A stretch of 64,000 nt of DNA from Castellaniella sp035707805 (GCA_035707805.1 DASSTS010000035.1:1-64000), one strand, 5' to 3'; shown: positions 8,981 to 18,437, counted from the first letter of the stretch. Notes: generated by a model not told the origin, from the sequence alone. Made by a program: numbers and translations.

Positions 8981-9016
8981 AAAAGCCCGATTTCCCGCCA
9001 GGAACCGGGCTTTTAT
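8981..9016 (+). terminator. Rho-independent terminator after the tct operon
   Basis: aaaagcccg (8981-8989) pairs perfectly with cgggctttt (9006-9014), and an inner TTCC/GGAA pairing can extend the hairpin. The T-run then closes the structure. It lies 56 bp after the tctA-like stop and ends the 3155-8925 operon. The A/T flanks would allow action on both strands. Confidence 0.85.
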
Positions 9017-9130
9017 CTTCTTGTCTTTACTGGTATATCCGGTAACATGCCTGATGGCAGCCGGTCCTGCTGCGGGCAGCAGATGCCGGTCTGGGGATCG
9101 TTCCTGTCCTTTCTTGAACTCCAGGATCGC

Positions 9131-12028
9131 ATGCGCCCAAGAATCTCAAAACCGGCAGGGTCCGCCATCCGCTCGTTCCTCGGGCTTGGCGCCCTCTCGG
9201 CCGCGCTCTATGTACTGGTGCTGCTGGCCGTGATGGGCAGCGCGGCGCTGGTGTATTCCCTGATGTCGCGCTACGACGCCGCGCTGGACCAGTCCAGCAC
9301 GCTCGACAACATGCGCACGCTCAGCCAGCAGCTCGCCGTGCGCGCCATGCGGCTCTCGGACGGCGGCCTGCTGCAGACGGGCGAGATCAGCAAGGACATG
9401 GACGCCCTGGACCTCGCCCTGCAGGCGCTGGACCAGGGCGGGGTGGTGGGCGACCGCGAGATCGCCGCCCTGGACCAGGACGCCGTGCGGCTGTTCCTGC
9501 CCAAGATCCGCCGCGACTGGGTCGTGCTGCGCGGGCGCCTGCAGGCCATCATGCTGGATTCCTATTCGCGGGGCGACCCGTCCGCCGAACCGCAGGACCT
9601 GCCGCGCACCGTGCAGCGGCAATGGATCGCCGACGACGCCTCGGCGTTGCTGGGCACGCTGAACGCGGCCTCCGACGTGCTGATGCCCCAGCTGCGCCGC
9701 ACCCAGGATCGCGCCCTCAACGCCCTGATGGGCCTGGTGCTGGCGGACGTCTGCCTGCTGGTGGTGCTGTTCCTGCTGGTGCGCCGCACCGTGGTCCTGC
9801 CGCTGTCGGCCCTGCGCCGGGCGGCCCGCGCCCTGATGCGGGGCGACTATACCCAACGCGTGGCCGCGGGCGGCGTGCGCGAGATCGCCGACATCGGCGA
9901 GGCCTACAACGCCGGCGCCCAGCAGATCCACGAGCTCATCAGCGAGATGCGCGAGAACCAGGAAGGCCTGCAGCGTTCGGAAATCATCTTCCAGGGCCTG
10001 GCATCCAATGCGCTGGTGGGCATCTTCCTGGTGTCCCACGAGCGGTTCAGCTTCGTCAGCCAGAAGATGGCCGACATCTTCGGCTACGAGCCCGAGGAGA
10101 TGATCGGGCACCTGTCGCTGCTGTCCATCATCGCGCCCCGGGAACGCTACCTGGTCGACGAGGCCCTCAAGGCCGGCCGCACGCAGAAATCGCCCACCCT
10201 GCGCTTCGAGCGCCATGGCCGCCGCAAGGACGGCTCGCTGTTCGACATCGAGACCTTCATCACGGTGATGGGCGCGGGCGACGATGCCGCCATCATCGGC
10301 CTGGTGCAGGACATCACCGAAAGCAAGCAGGCCGAATCCTCGGCGCAGCTGGCGGCCATCGCCTACGAGAACAGCAGCGAGGCCATCGTCATCACGGACT
10401 CCACCGGCGTCATCATCGACGTCAATCCCGCCTATTCCCGCATGACGGGCTACTGGCCCGACGAGGTCGCCGGCGAACTGCTCACCCTGCTGCGGCCCGG
10501 GCGCCACAACCGCGACTTCTACGACCAGATGTGGCATGCCATCAACACCAAGGGCCGCTGGGAAGGCGAATACTGGCTGCAGCGCAAGTCCGGCGAGGAA
10601 TACGCCCAGCGGGTGGTGCTGGACACTGCATGGAATCACGACGGGTCGGTGAACTGCCGCGTCGTGATGCTCAGCGACATCACCCAGAAAAAGCAGGTCG
10701 AGGCCGCCATCTGGAACCAGGCGCACCACGACCCCCTCACCGGCCTGCCCAACCGCCAGTATTTCAACGAACACCTGAAGGCCCTGGTGGACCAGTCGCA
10801 GCTCGACGGCAGGCCCATGGCGCTGCTGTTCCTGGACCTGGACCTCTTCAAGGAGGTCAACGATTCCATGGGCCACGAGATGGGCGACCGCCTGCTGGTC
10901 GAGGTCGCCGAGCGGCTGCGCCACTGCACGGACGACGATCATCACTTCATCGCGCGGCTGGGCGGCGACGAGTTCGTGATTCTGGTGGCCGACATGCCCG
11001 CGCGCGACGCCCTGGACGCCCTGTGTCAGCAGATTCTGGACTGCATCACCGAGCCCTACCGCCTGGCCGGCAATCTGACGCGGATTTCCGCCAGCCTGGG
11101 CGTGGCCCTGTATCCGGCCGATGCCGACAACGCCGAGATGCTGATGCGCCACGTGGACATGGCCATGTACGAAGCCAAAGCGCAGGGGCGCAACGGCTAC
11201 CGGTATTTCGACCAGTCCATGCGCGACCGCGCCCGCATGCAGCACGACCTGCTGGTCGCGCTGCCCGAGGCCATCGATGCGGGGCAGTTCTTCCTGCTGT
11301 ACCAGCCCATCTATTCCTTCCAGACCGGGCAGATCATCATGGCCGAGGCGCTGCTGCGCTGGCGCCACCCCGAATTCGGCGTGATCGCGCCCCTGGATTT
11401 CGTGCCGTTTGCCGAAGAGCGCCAGTTGATCAAGCCTCTGGGCGACTGGGTGTTCCGCGAGGCCATCCGCCAGCTCGGCCGCTGGCGCCGCGCCCTGGCG
11501 CCCGAACTGCGGCTCACCGTGAATGTGTCGCCGGGCCAGTTCGGCCTGGCGCAGTCGGGCCTGGATACCGTGTTCGGCCTGCTGGACGCCCTGGGCCTGC
11601 CGGCCGACAGCCTGTCGCTCGAATTCAACGAGCGCGTGCTCGTCAGCCTCAGCCCGCTGGTGCGCGAGCGGCTGCACCAGTTGCACCGCTCGGGCATGCG
11701 CTTCAGCGTGGGCGCGGTCTCGGTGGGCATGCCCGCTCTGCTGGCCTCGCGCGACCTGCCGTTCGAGGCGCTGAAGCTCGAGTGCGACGTCACGCGGCAG
11801 GTGGCCGACAGCCCGGCCGCCCGCATCGTCTGCGAGTCCATCGTGGCCCTGGCGCACCGCCTGGGCATGTCCGTGATCGCGGAAGGCATCTCCGAGCCGG
11901 CGCAGCACGAGCTGCTGCGCGCCATGGGCTGCGATGCGGGTCAGGGCTTTCTGCTGGGCGAGCCGCTCGACCAGTCGGGCTTCGAGCAGCGGCTGAGCCA
12001 TCCGGAGCAGTCGCCCCTGTCCCCCTGA
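9131..12028 (+). CDS. Membrane-bound PAS-GGDEF-EAL protein, predicted diguanylate cyclase with degenerate EAL
   Basis: This 965-residue protein has two transmembrane helices (about 18-43 and 196-222) around a sensor region, a HAMP-like linker, and two PAS domains (about 275-400 and 405-525). A GGDEF domain follows with intact GGDEF at 611-615, then an EAL domain with EAL at 739-741. The GGDEF half should make cyclic di-GMP. The usual RxxD inhibitory site five residues before GGDEF is replaced by DDHH. The EAL half keeps EAL and a QGFLLGEP tail but lacks the DDFG metal/catalytic motif (FSVGAVSVG instead) and has LKLE where LKID is expected. It is therefore probably not an active phosphodiesterase. 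The ATG at 9131 is preferred because it starts just before the first membrane helix. Confidence 0.9.
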   Translation: MRPRISKPAGSAIRSFLGLGALSAALYVLVLLAVMGSAALVYSLMSRYDAALDQSSTLDNMRTLSQQLAVRAMRLSDGGLLQTGEISKDMDALDLALQALDQGGVVGDREIAALDQDAVRLFLPKIRRDWVVLRGRLQAIMLDSYSRGDPSAEPQDLPRTVQRQWIADDASALLGTLNAASDVLMPQLRRTQDRALNALMGLVLADVCLLVVLFLLVRRTVVLPLSALRRAARALMRGDYTQRVAAGGVREIADIGEAYNAGAQQIHELISEMRENQEGLQRSEIIFQGLASNALVGIFLVSHERFSFVSQKMADIFGYEPEEMIGHLSLLSIIAPRERYLVDEALKAGRTQKSPTLRFERHGRRKDGSLFDIETFITVMGAGDDAAIIGLVQDITESKQAESSAQLAAIAYENSSEAIVITDSTGVIIDVNPAYSRMTGYWPDEVAGELLTLLRPGRHNRDFYDQMWHAINTKGRWEGEYWLQRKSGEEYAQRVVLDTAWNHDGSVNCRVVMLSDITQKKQVEAAIWNQAHHDPLTGLPNRQYFNEHLKALVDQSQLDGRPMALLFLDLDLFKEVNDSMGHEMGDRLLVEVAERLRHCTDDDHHFIARLGGDEFVILVADMPARDALDALCQQILDCITEPYRLAGNLTRISASLGVALYPADADNAEMLMRHVDMAMYEAKAQGRNGYRYFDQSMRDRARMQHDLLVALPEAIDAGQFFLLYQPIYSFQTGQIIMAEALLRWRHPEFGVIAPLDFVPFAEERQLIKPLGDWVFREAIRQLGRWRRALAPELRLTVNVSPGQFGLAQSGLDTVFGLLDALGLPADSLSLEFNERVLVSLSPLVRERLHQLHRSGMRFSVGAVSVGMPALLASRDLPFEALKLECDVTRQVADSPAARIVCESIVALAHRLGMSVIAEGISEPAQHELLRAMGCDAGQGFLLGEPLDQSGFEQRLSHPEQSPLSP

Positions 12029-12030
12029 CC

Positions 12031-12053
12031 GCGCCAGGCGCCAGGCGCCAGGC
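12031..12053 (+). repeat. Short 7-bp tandem repeat between convergent genes
   Basis: The unit gcgccag occurs three times in direct succession with a two-base partial fourth copy. It lies between the stop of the GGDEF/EAL gene and the facing stop of lnt. No coding role is seen. Confidence 0.7.
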
Positions 12054-12092
12054 ATATCCTGCGGGCGGCATGCTCCGGCGACAGCGGCCGGA

Positions 12093-13736
12093 TCAGGACC
12101 CGGATTCCTCGCGGGCCGGCGCGCCGCGGCGGCGCCACGCCAGCAGCAGCCACAGCGCGGTCCAGGCCAGGATGGGGGCGTTGCCCCAGCGCACGTACGG
12201 CGTCAGCCCCTGGGCGCCCTGGACCTCCACGTCCAGCACGCCGGGGCGCGCCGGATCCAGGGCGCCGCGGACCTGGCCGTCGGGGTCGATCGCGGCGGTC
12301 ATGCCCGTGTTGGTGGCGCGGATGACGGGGCGGGCCGTCTCCAGCGCCCGCATGCGGGAGATCCACAGGTGCTGGCGCAGCGCCCAGGTATCGCCGAACC
12401 AGGCGAGGTTGCTGAGGTTGACCAGGATGCTGGCGCCCGGCCGGCCGTCTTCGCCCGGCGCCACGGTGGCGGCGATCTCTTCGCCGAACGCGTCTTCGTA
12501 GCAGATGTTCACCGCCAGCGCCTGGCCGTCCAGCAGCAGGGGCGGCTGGCCGAGCGCTCCGCGGTCGAAGTCCCCCAGGGGAATGTCCATCGCCCGCACG
12601 AACCAGTGGAATCCGGGCGGGATGAATTCGCCGAAGGGCACCAGGTGGTGTTTGTCGTAATGCCATTGTCCGGCGGCCAGCGGCGGCCTCTGCGCATCCG
12701 GCAGGATGACGGTGGCGCTGTTGGTGTAGCGGTCCGCGCCGGCGGCGGAGACATGCAGCGGCAGACCCATGACCAGGGCGGCATCCAGGTCGCGCGCCAA
12801 TGTCATCCACGGCTGCCAGACCGCGTCCGGCACCTGGTCCTGGAAGGCCGGCATGACCGTTTCGGGCAGCACGACCAGGGCGGGCCGGTCCTGCGGCGTC
12901 TTGGCCGGCAGGCCGGCCAGCCGGCGGGCCTGGTCCTGTGCGGCCTGGAAACGCGCCGGGTCGAACTTCTCGGACTGCGGCGTGGCCGGCTGCACCAGTC
13001 GCACGATCAGCGGCTCGCCCTGCGAGCGGGCCCAGTCGATGTGCGTCCAGGCGATTCCCAGGAGTCCCGTCAGCAGGGTGAGGGCGATGGTGGCGGCGGC
13101 GCTGCGGTCGTAGGGCGTGTCCTTGGCCCGGACCATCAGGGCGACGGCGCCCGCGGCGAAGGCGGCCAGCCAGGCCACGCCGTAGACACCGACGAAAGGC
13201 GCCCAGGCGGCGAACATGCCCTCGGCATGGGCGTAGCCGATGTTCAGCCAGGGAAAGCCGGTCAGCAGGGTGCCGCGCAGCCATTCGAACAGGGTCCAGG
13301 CGCTGGCCCAGGCGACGGCATTGAGGATCTGCCGTCCGGCCGCCTGTTCCGGGCGCCGGTGCGCCGCGCACAGCCAGGCCGTCAGTGCGCAGGCGCCCGC
13401 CCCGTACAGGGCCATGGCGGCCGCGAACAGCAGCAGCGCGGCGACGGCCAGCGGCAGCGCCAGCCCGCCGAACCGGTGCATGCTGATGGTCAGCCAGTAC
13501 ACCCCGATGGAAAACTGCGCCAGGCCGAAGATCCAGCCATACAGGGCGGCCTGCCGGGGGCGGGCCGCCCGCCAGGTGAAGGCGGCCAGGATGGCCAGGC
13601 TGGCGATCTGCACGAAGGGCAGGCTCCAGCCGGGCAGGGGACCCGGGGCAAAACAAAGGGCCTGCACGGCCCCCGCCCCGATCAGCCAGAGCGCCGTTCG
13701 GGCCGGGCGGCGCGGCCGCACGTGGACATCAGTCAT
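12093..13736 (-). CDS. lnt: Apolipoprotein N-acyltransferase
   Basis: This 547-residue inner-membrane enzyme adds the third acyl chain to lipoproteins. About six hydrophobic helices fill the N-terminal 220 residues, followed by a periplasmic nitrilase-type domain and a final C-terminal helix. The Glu-Lys-Cys triad is visible as VVLPETVMPA, KHHLVPFGEF and NICYEDAFGEE. The ATG at 13736 overlaps the corC stop (ATGACTGA). An upstream in-frame TTG would add four residues and is less likely. It is the last gene of the miaB-ybeZ-ybeY-corC-lnt set, a conserved order in beta- and gammaproteobacteria. Confidence 0.96.
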   Translation of the reverse strand: MTDVHVRPRRPARTALWLIGAGAVQALCFAPGPLPGWSLPFVQIASLAILAAFTWRAARPRQAALYGWIFGLAQFSIGVYWLTISMHRFGGLALPLAVAALLLFAAAMALYGAGACALTAWLCAAHRRPEQAAGRQILNAVAWASAWTLFEWLRGTLLTGFPWLNIGYAHAEGMFAAWAPFVGVYGVAWLAAFAAGAVALMVRAKDTPYDRSAAATIALTLLTGLLGIAWTHIDWARSQGEPLIVRLVQPATPQSEKFDPARFQAAQDQARRLAGLPAKTPQDRPALVVLPETVMPAFQDQVPDAVWQPWMTLARDLDAALVMGLPLHVSAAGADRYTNSATVILPDAQRPPLAAGQWHYDKHHLVPFGEFIPPGFHWFVRAMDIPLGDFDRGALGQPPLLLDGQALAVNICYEDAFGEEIAATVAPGEDGRPGASILVNLSNLAWFGDTWALRQHLWISRMRALETARPVIRATNTGMTAAIDPDGQVRGALDPARPGVLDVEVQGAQGLTPYVRWGNAPILAWTALWLLLAWRRRGAPAREESGS

Positions 13737-14616
13737 CGTGGGCGGCAAGGGCAGGCTTGGCGTCGGTGAGACGCTGCACGTGCAGCCAGCGGGCGCGCTT
13801 GCCGTCGGCGCCGACGACGGTGAAGGCCAGGCCGTGGCCCTCGACGCGTTCGCCGCGGCGGGGGATGTGGCCCAGTTCCGCGGCCAGCCAGCCGTTCAGG
13901 GTGTCGTAGTCCTCGTCGGGCAGGTGGACGTCGAAGGCCTCGTTGAAGTCGTCGATCTCGGTCGTGCCCATGGCGCGCCAGCTGTTGTCGCCCGTGCGGA
14001 AGATCGTCTTTTCGTCGCCGTCGTCGAATTCGTCCTCGATGTCGCCGACGATCTGCTCCAGCACGTCTTCCATGGTGACCAGGCCGCAGATGCCGCCGTG
14101 TTCGTCGATGACGATCGCCAGGTGATTGCGGCTCATGCGGAACTCGTGCAGCAACTCGTTCAGGCGCTTGGATTCCGGGATGAACACCGGGGGACGGATC
14201 AGCGCCCGGATGTCCAGGGCGTGGTCGGAGAGACTCAGCAGCAGGTCCTTGGCCAGCAGCACGCCGACGATGTTGTCACGGTCGCCTTCGTAGACCGGGA
14301 ACCGGGAATGGCCGGTTTCGGTGATCTCGGGCATCAGTTCGGCCAGCGGCCGGGAGACGTCGAGCAGGTCCATGCGCGAGCGCGACACCATGATGTCGGC
14401 CACGGTCTTGTCGGCGACTTCCAGGGCCCCCGAGATCATGGCGTAGGATTCTCCGTCGAGGATGGAGTGATCGTGCGCCGCCTCGAGCACCGCCCGGATG
14501 CCCTCGCGGTCCGAGGGTGGGGAAGGCCGCAGCAGGGCCTTGAGGCGGGAAAACAGGGAGCGGGAAGCCGCCTGCGCAGGTCGGGGCTCTGAGTCTGAAG
14601 AGTGAGGGTCTGGCAT
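13729..14616 (-). CDS. corC: CorC/HlyC-family CBS-domain protein
   Basis: This 295-residue cytoplasmic protein has two CBS domains (about residues 60-185; SHSRFPVYEG-type sequence seen as GHSRFPVYEGD) and a C-terminal CorC/HlyC transporter-associated domain. The protein has been linked to magnesium/cobalt efflux, although the domain alone does not transport. The ATG at 14616 gives an N terminus similar in length and composition to the E. coli protein. An in-frame ATG at 14649 is possible; neither has a clear Shine-Dalgarno. The 3' end overlaps lnt by 8 bp. Confidence 0.92.
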   Translation of the reverse strand: MPDPHSSDSEPRPAQAASRSLFSRLKALLRPSPPSDREGIRAVLEAAHDHSILDGESYAMISGALEVADKTVADIMVSRSRMDLLDVSRPLAELMPEITETGHSRFPVYEGDRDNIVGVLLAKDLLLSLSDHALDIRALIRPPVFIPESKRLNELLHEFRMSRNHLAIVIDEHGGICGLVTMEDVLEQIVGDIEDEFDDGDEKTIFRTGDNSWRAMGTTEIDDFNEAFDVHLPDEDYDTLNGWLAAELGHIPRRGERVEGHGLAFTVVGADGKRARWLHVQRLTDAKPALAAHDD

Positions 14617-14668
14617 TGTCCGATGGACGAGTAAAGGATCCTGTAGCATAACCGATTCGACGACCGGC

Positions 14669-15154
14669 TCAAGCGCGGCCCTGCGGGCGGTAGGGGTCGG
14701 GAATGCCCTGGGCGGCGAGGATGGCGGTTTCCAGCGCCTCCATCCGTTCGGCCTCGTCGGTTTCGATGTGGTCGTATCCCAGCGCGTGCAGGACGCCGTG
14801 GGTGATGAGGTGGGCGGCGTGGTCCGCCAGGGGCTTGCCCTGCTCGGCGGCCTCGCGTTCCAGCACCGGCAGGCAGATCACGATGTCGCCGCTGATGAGG
14901 CCGGACGGATCCGCGCCGTATTCGAAGGTCAGCACATTGGTGGCGTAGTCGCGTTCCCGCCAGGCGGCGTTCAATTCGCGGCCTTCCCCGGCGTCGACGA
15001 TGCGCAGGGTCAGCGCGACCGGCTGGCCGGCGCGCGGGTCGGGCGCGGCCAGGGCGCCCGCCAGCGCGCGGCCGACCCAGCGGCGCAGGCGCCAGCGGGG
15101 CAGCGAGGGCGCCTCGACGGCGTACTGGATGGTCAGGGAAAAATCAGGATACAT
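14669..15154 (-). CDS. ybeY: Endoribonuclease YbeY (16S rRNA maturation)
   Basis: This 161-residue metalloprotein shows the family's zinc site HGVLHALGYDH near residue 125, with three histidines. It takes part in 16S rRNA 3' processing and ribosome quality control. The ATG at 15154 overlaps the end of ybeZ by 11 bp, indicating translational coupling. Longer frames upstream run inside ybeZ and are rejected. Confidence 0.95.
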   Translation of the reverse strand: MYPDFSLTIQYAVEAPSLPRWRLRRWVGRALAGALAAPDPRAGQPVALTLRIVDAGEGRELNAAWRERDYATNVLTFEYGADPSGLISGDIVICLPVLEREAAEQGKPLADHAAHLITHGVLHALGYDHIETDEAERMEALETAILAAQGIPDPYRPQGRA

Positions 15155-16160
15155 GGTCGCCCGCCTGCTCGTAGGCGTCCACGATGCGCGCCACCAGCGG
15201 ATGGCGCACCACGTCGCGGCTGGTGAACCGGGTCTGGGCGATCCCAGGCACGCCGTCGAGCACGTCCAGCGCATGCAGCAGGCCGCTCTGGTGGCCGCGG
15301 GGCAGGTCCACCTGCGACGGGTCGCCGTTGATCACGGCCTTGCTGCCAAAGCCGATGCGCGTCAGGAACATCTTCATCTGCTCGGGCGTGGTGTTCTGGG
15401 CCTCGTCGAGGATGATGAAGGCATGGTTCAGCGTGCGCCCGCGCATGTACGCCAGCGGCGCGATCTCGATGGTCTGTTTTTCGAACAGGCGCTGGGTCTT
15501 TTCAAAGCCCAGCAGATCGTACAGGGCGTCGTAGAGCGGACGCAGGTAAGGGTCGACCTTCTGTACCAGGTCGCCGGGCAGGAAACCCAGGCGTTCGCCG
15601 GCCTCGACGGCCGGGCGGGTGAGCACCAGCCGCGAGACCGACTCGCGCTCCAGCGCGTCGATGGCGCAGGCCACCGCCAGCCAGGTCTTGCCCGTGCCCG
15701 CCGGCCCCACGCCGAAGGTGACGTCGTGCTTGAGGATCGCATTCAGGTAATCGCGCTGGCGGGGGGTGCGCGGGCGCAGGTCGGCCTTGCGCGTGCGCAG
15801 GACCGGGCCTTCGTCGTCCACTGGGGGAAGTTCCGGCAGATCGCGGGGGCCGGGGCCGCCGCTGGGGGCCGGAATGCCCCGGTTGCTCAGTTCCACCAGC
15901 CCCAGCTGCAGAGTGTCCAGCGACAGCGGCCCTTGCGCGGCGCGCTCGTGGAACCAGCGCAGGGCCTGCACGGCCTCGCGGGCGCGGGCGCCGCGCACGC
16001 TGAAGCGGTTGCCGCGCCGGCCGATGGTGACGTCGTAGGCCTGGGCGATCTGGCGCAGGTTTTCGTCCAGGGGGCCGCACAGGTCGGCCAGTTGGGCGTT
16101 GCCGCCGGCCAGCTGGACGGAGAGGGGGCGGTTGCCCGGGGTTCTGGAGGCGGTCGTCAT
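15144..16160 (-). CDS. ybeZ: PhoH-like ATPase YbeZ
   Basis: This 338-residue cytoplasmic P-loop protein has Walker A GPAGTGKTWLA near residue 150 and a Walker B-like FIILDEAQNTT. The N-terminal region resembles the KH-like segment of PhoH-family proteins. It works with YbeY, whose gene overlaps its 3' end. Its ATG overlaps the miaB stop (ATGA), so both ends are coupled to neighbours. Confidence 0.95.
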   Translation of the reverse strand: MTTASRTPGNRPLSVQLAGGNAQLADLCGPLDENLRQIAQAYDVTIGRRGNRFSVRGARAREAVQALRWFHERAAQGPLSLDTLQLGLVELSNRGIPAPSGGPGPRDLPELPPVDDEGPVLRTRKADLRPRTPRQRDYLNAILKHDVTFGVGPAGTGKTWLAVACAIDALERESVSRLVLTRPAVEAGERLGFLPGDLVQKVDPYLRPLYDALYDLLGFEKTQRLFEKQTIEIAPLAYMRGRTLNHAFIILDEAQNTTPEQMKMFLTRIGFGSKAVINGDPSQVDLPRGHQSGLLHALDVLDGVPGIAQTRFTSRDVVRHPLVARIVDAYEQAGDHVS

Positions 16161-17644
16161 GCGCTTGCGGGGTCGGTCTCGCGGGTGAGGATCTCGCCCC
16201 GCAAGGTGTTGGTCAGGGCTTCGGTGATGCGCACGTCCACCATCCGGCCGATCAGGCGCGGCTGGCCGGCGAAATTCACGATGCGGTTGTTTTCCGTCCG
16301 GCCCTTCATGTCGCGCGGATCCTTTTTCGATGGCCCCTCGACCAGCAGGCGCTGGACGCCGCCCACCATGGAACGGCTGATGGCGGCGGCCTGTTCGTTG
16401 ATCAGCGCCTGCAGCCGGTGCAGGCGGTCCAGTTTCTCGGTCTCGGGCGTGGCGTCTTCAAGGTCAGCAGCCGGCGTGCCCGGGCGCTTGGAATAGACGA
16501 AGGAGAAGGACTGGTCGAAGCCCACCTGGCGCACCAGGTCCAGGGTCTTCTGGAAGTCGGCCTCGGTCTCGCCGGGAAAACCGACGATGAAGTCCGAGGA
16601 CAGCGTCATGTCGGGGCGCGCGGCCCGCAGGCGGCGGATGATGGATTTGTATTCCAGCGCGGTGTAGCCGCGTTTCATGGCGGCCAGGACCCGGTCGCTG
16701 CCGGCCTGCACCGGCAGGTGCAGGAAGGGCACCAGCTTGGGCAGGCGGCTGTGGGCCTCGATCAGGCGGGCCGTCATTTCCTTGGGGTGCGAGGTCGTGT
16801 AGCGGATGCGCTCGATCCCGGGGATGTCGTGGACGTAGTCGAGCAGCATGGCGAAATCGGCGATCTCGCCCGAGTCTCCGGCCGGCCCGCGATAGGCGTT
16901 TACGTTCTGGCCCAGCAGCGTGACCTCGCGCACGCCCTGGTCGGCCAGGTCGGCGATCTCGGTCAGCACGTCGTCGAACGGCCGGGAGACTTCCGCCCCC
17001 CGGGTGTAGGGCACCACGCAGAAACTGCAGTATTTGCTGCAGCCTTCCATGATCGACACGAAGGCCGAGGGGCCGTCCACGCGGGCGGGCGGCAGGGCGT
17101 CGAATTTTTCGATCAGCGGGAACGAGATGTCCACCTGGGAATGCCCGGTGGCGCGGCGCCGGTCGATGAGCTCGGGCAGGCGGTGCAGGGTCTGCGGGCC
17201 GAACACCACGTCGACGTAGGGCGCCCGGCGCACGATGGCCTCGCCTTCCTGGCTGGCGACGCAGCCGCCGACGCCGATCACCAGGCCGGGTCGGGCCTGC
17301 TTGAGGTGCTGGACGCGGCCCAGGTCGGAAAAGACCTTTTCCTGGGCCTTTTCCCGTACGGAACAGGTATTGAACAGGATGATGTCGGCGTCCTCGGGCG
17401 TGTCGGTGAGCTCGACGCCCTTGGCCGCGCGCAGGATGTCGACCATCTTTTCCGAGTCGTACTCGTTCATCTGGCAGCCGAAGGTGCGGATGTAGAGTTT
17501 CTTGTGCTCGCCCGGTTCCATGGGCTGCAGCAGGCCGGCCAGGGTCTCGTCCTGCGCCTGGCGCCAGGCCTGGTCCTTCAGGTGGTCTGCCGATTCTCGG
17601 GAAGCGGGGATGACGCCGGGGCGGCGCACGGGGGTTTCTTGCAT
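16157..17644 (-). CDS. miaB: tRNA-2-methylthio-N6-dimethylallyladenosine synthase
   Basis: This 495-residue radical-SAM methylthiotransferase modifies A37 of UNN-reading tRNAs. The three N-terminal cysteines of the auxiliary iron-sulfur cluster lie in FGCQMNEYDS, NTCSVREKA and GVGGCVAS. The radical-SAM CxxxCxxC is SKYCSFC within EGCSKYCSFCVVPYTRG, and a TRAM domain ends the protein. The first ATG gives a roughly 40-residue leader before the conserved LYIRTFGCQ. An internal ATG at 17521 would remove it. Start is therefore uncertain while identity is not. Confidence 0.95.
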   Translation of the reverse strand: MQETPVRRPGVIPASRESADHLKDQAWRQAQDETLAGLLQPMEPGEHKKLYIRTFGCQMNEYDSEKMVDILRAAKGVELTDTPEDADIILFNTCSVREKAQEKVFSDLGRVQHLKQARPGLVIGVGGCVASQEGEAIVRRAPYVDVVFGPQTLHRLPELIDRRRATGHSQVDISFPLIEKFDALPPARVDGPSAFVSIMEGCSKYCSFCVVPYTRGAEVSRPFDDVLTEIADLADQGVREVTLLGQNVNAYRGPAGDSGEIADFAMLLDYVHDIPGIERIRYTTSHPKEMTARLIEAHSRLPKLVPFLHLPVQAGSDRVLAAMKRGYTALEYKSIIRRLRAARPDMTLSSDFIVGFPGETEADFQKTLDLVRQVGFDQSFSFVYSKRPGTPAADLEDATPETEKLDRLHRLQALINEQAAAISRSMVGGVQRLLVEGPSKKDPRDMKGRTENNRIVNFAGQPRLIGRMVDVRITEALTNTLRGEILTRETDPASA

Positions 17645-17752
17645 GTCGGGGGCGCCGGGGCGGGTTTATATCCCGGGGGCGGTCAAAGATGGCGAATCCG
17701 CCATTTTACCGGATGTCGCATGGGGCGGCGCTGGGCCGCCTTCCAAAGCGCC

Positions 17753-17758
17753 TATACT
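17753..17758 (+). promoter_or_regulatory. Candidate -10 box for the CopC-like gene
   Basis: The hexamer TATACT lies 39 bp upstream of the GTG start at 17798 in the miaB/CopC-like divergent gap. No convincing -35 hexamer is seen. Its position supports the short GTG start rather than the ATG at 17720, which lies upstream of it. Confidence 0.35.
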
Positions 17759-17797
17759 GACGCACGCCGTTTCGTCCAAGCCGCCGTTGTCGCTGTC

Positions 17798-18430
17798 GTG
17801 AAGCTTCCGTTTGCCGCCTGCCTGCTGTTGTGGTCCCAGATCGCCTGGGGCGGCGTCGCGCTGGTCGCGACCTCGCTGCCGGTGGACGCGCCCCTGCGCC
17901 AGGGGCCCGCCGAGATCTCCCTGGTGTTCAGCGAGCCGGTCAGGATCCGGTCGATCCAGCTGGTCGACCCGCAGGGCGGGGCGCAGCCGCTGTATGCGAT
18001 CCAGGATGCGGCGGCGGAAATCCACATCCCGGTCCCGCCCGATCCGCGCTATGGCGCCTATACGTTGAACTGGCGCGTGGTCGCTATCCGGGGCGATGCC
18101 ATGGACGGCACGCTGTCCTACGAGGTCGTCCCGCCCGGGCTTCTGGAGCGCATCCTGCCCGCCTCGGTGCGCCCGCTCGATGCCGCCCTGTGGCTGGCGG
18201 CCCTGCTGCTGTGGGCGGCGGCCGTCGCGGGGGTGGGGTTCGGGCCGCAGTTCCTGTCGGCCACCGTGGGGCTGTTCGGCGCGGGGCTGGCCCTGACCGG
18301 TTTCCAGCTCGGCCGCCTGGCTGTCCTGTTGCGGGCGGGCGGCGACTGGGGCCTGCCGCTGCTGTGCGGCGGGGGGCTGGCGGTCCTGCTGGGGACCTGG
18401 CTGGCGCGTTGGCGCCGACTCCGGCGCTGA
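17798..18430 (+). CDS. CopC-like domain protein with three C-terminal membrane helices
   Basis: This protein of about 210 residues has a signal peptide (KLPFAACLLLWSQIAWGG), a CopC-type beta-sandwich domain (about 20-115) with the family phrase GPAEISLVFSEPV, and three hydrophobic helices (about 128-150, 153-178 and 186-203). CopC proteins bind copper in the periplasm through an N-terminal histidine right after signal cleavage. That histidine is absent here (mature start near VALVATS). The helices may stand in for a truncated CopD-like partner. Copper handling is therefore uncertain. The GTG start at 17798 gives a clean signal peptide; an in-frame ATG at 17720 would bury it. Confidence 0.7.
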   Translation: MKLPFAACLLLWSQIAWGGVALVATSLPVDAPLRQGPAEISLVFSEPVRIRSIQLVDPQGGAQPLYAIQDAAAEIHIPVPPDPRYGAYTLNWRVVAIRGDAMDGTLSYEVVPPGLLERILPASVRPLDAALWLAALLLWAAAVAGVGFGPQFLSATVGLFGAGLALTGFQLGRLAVLLRAGGDWGLPLLCGGGLAVLLGTWLARWRRLRR

Positions 18431-18437
18431 AATCAAG

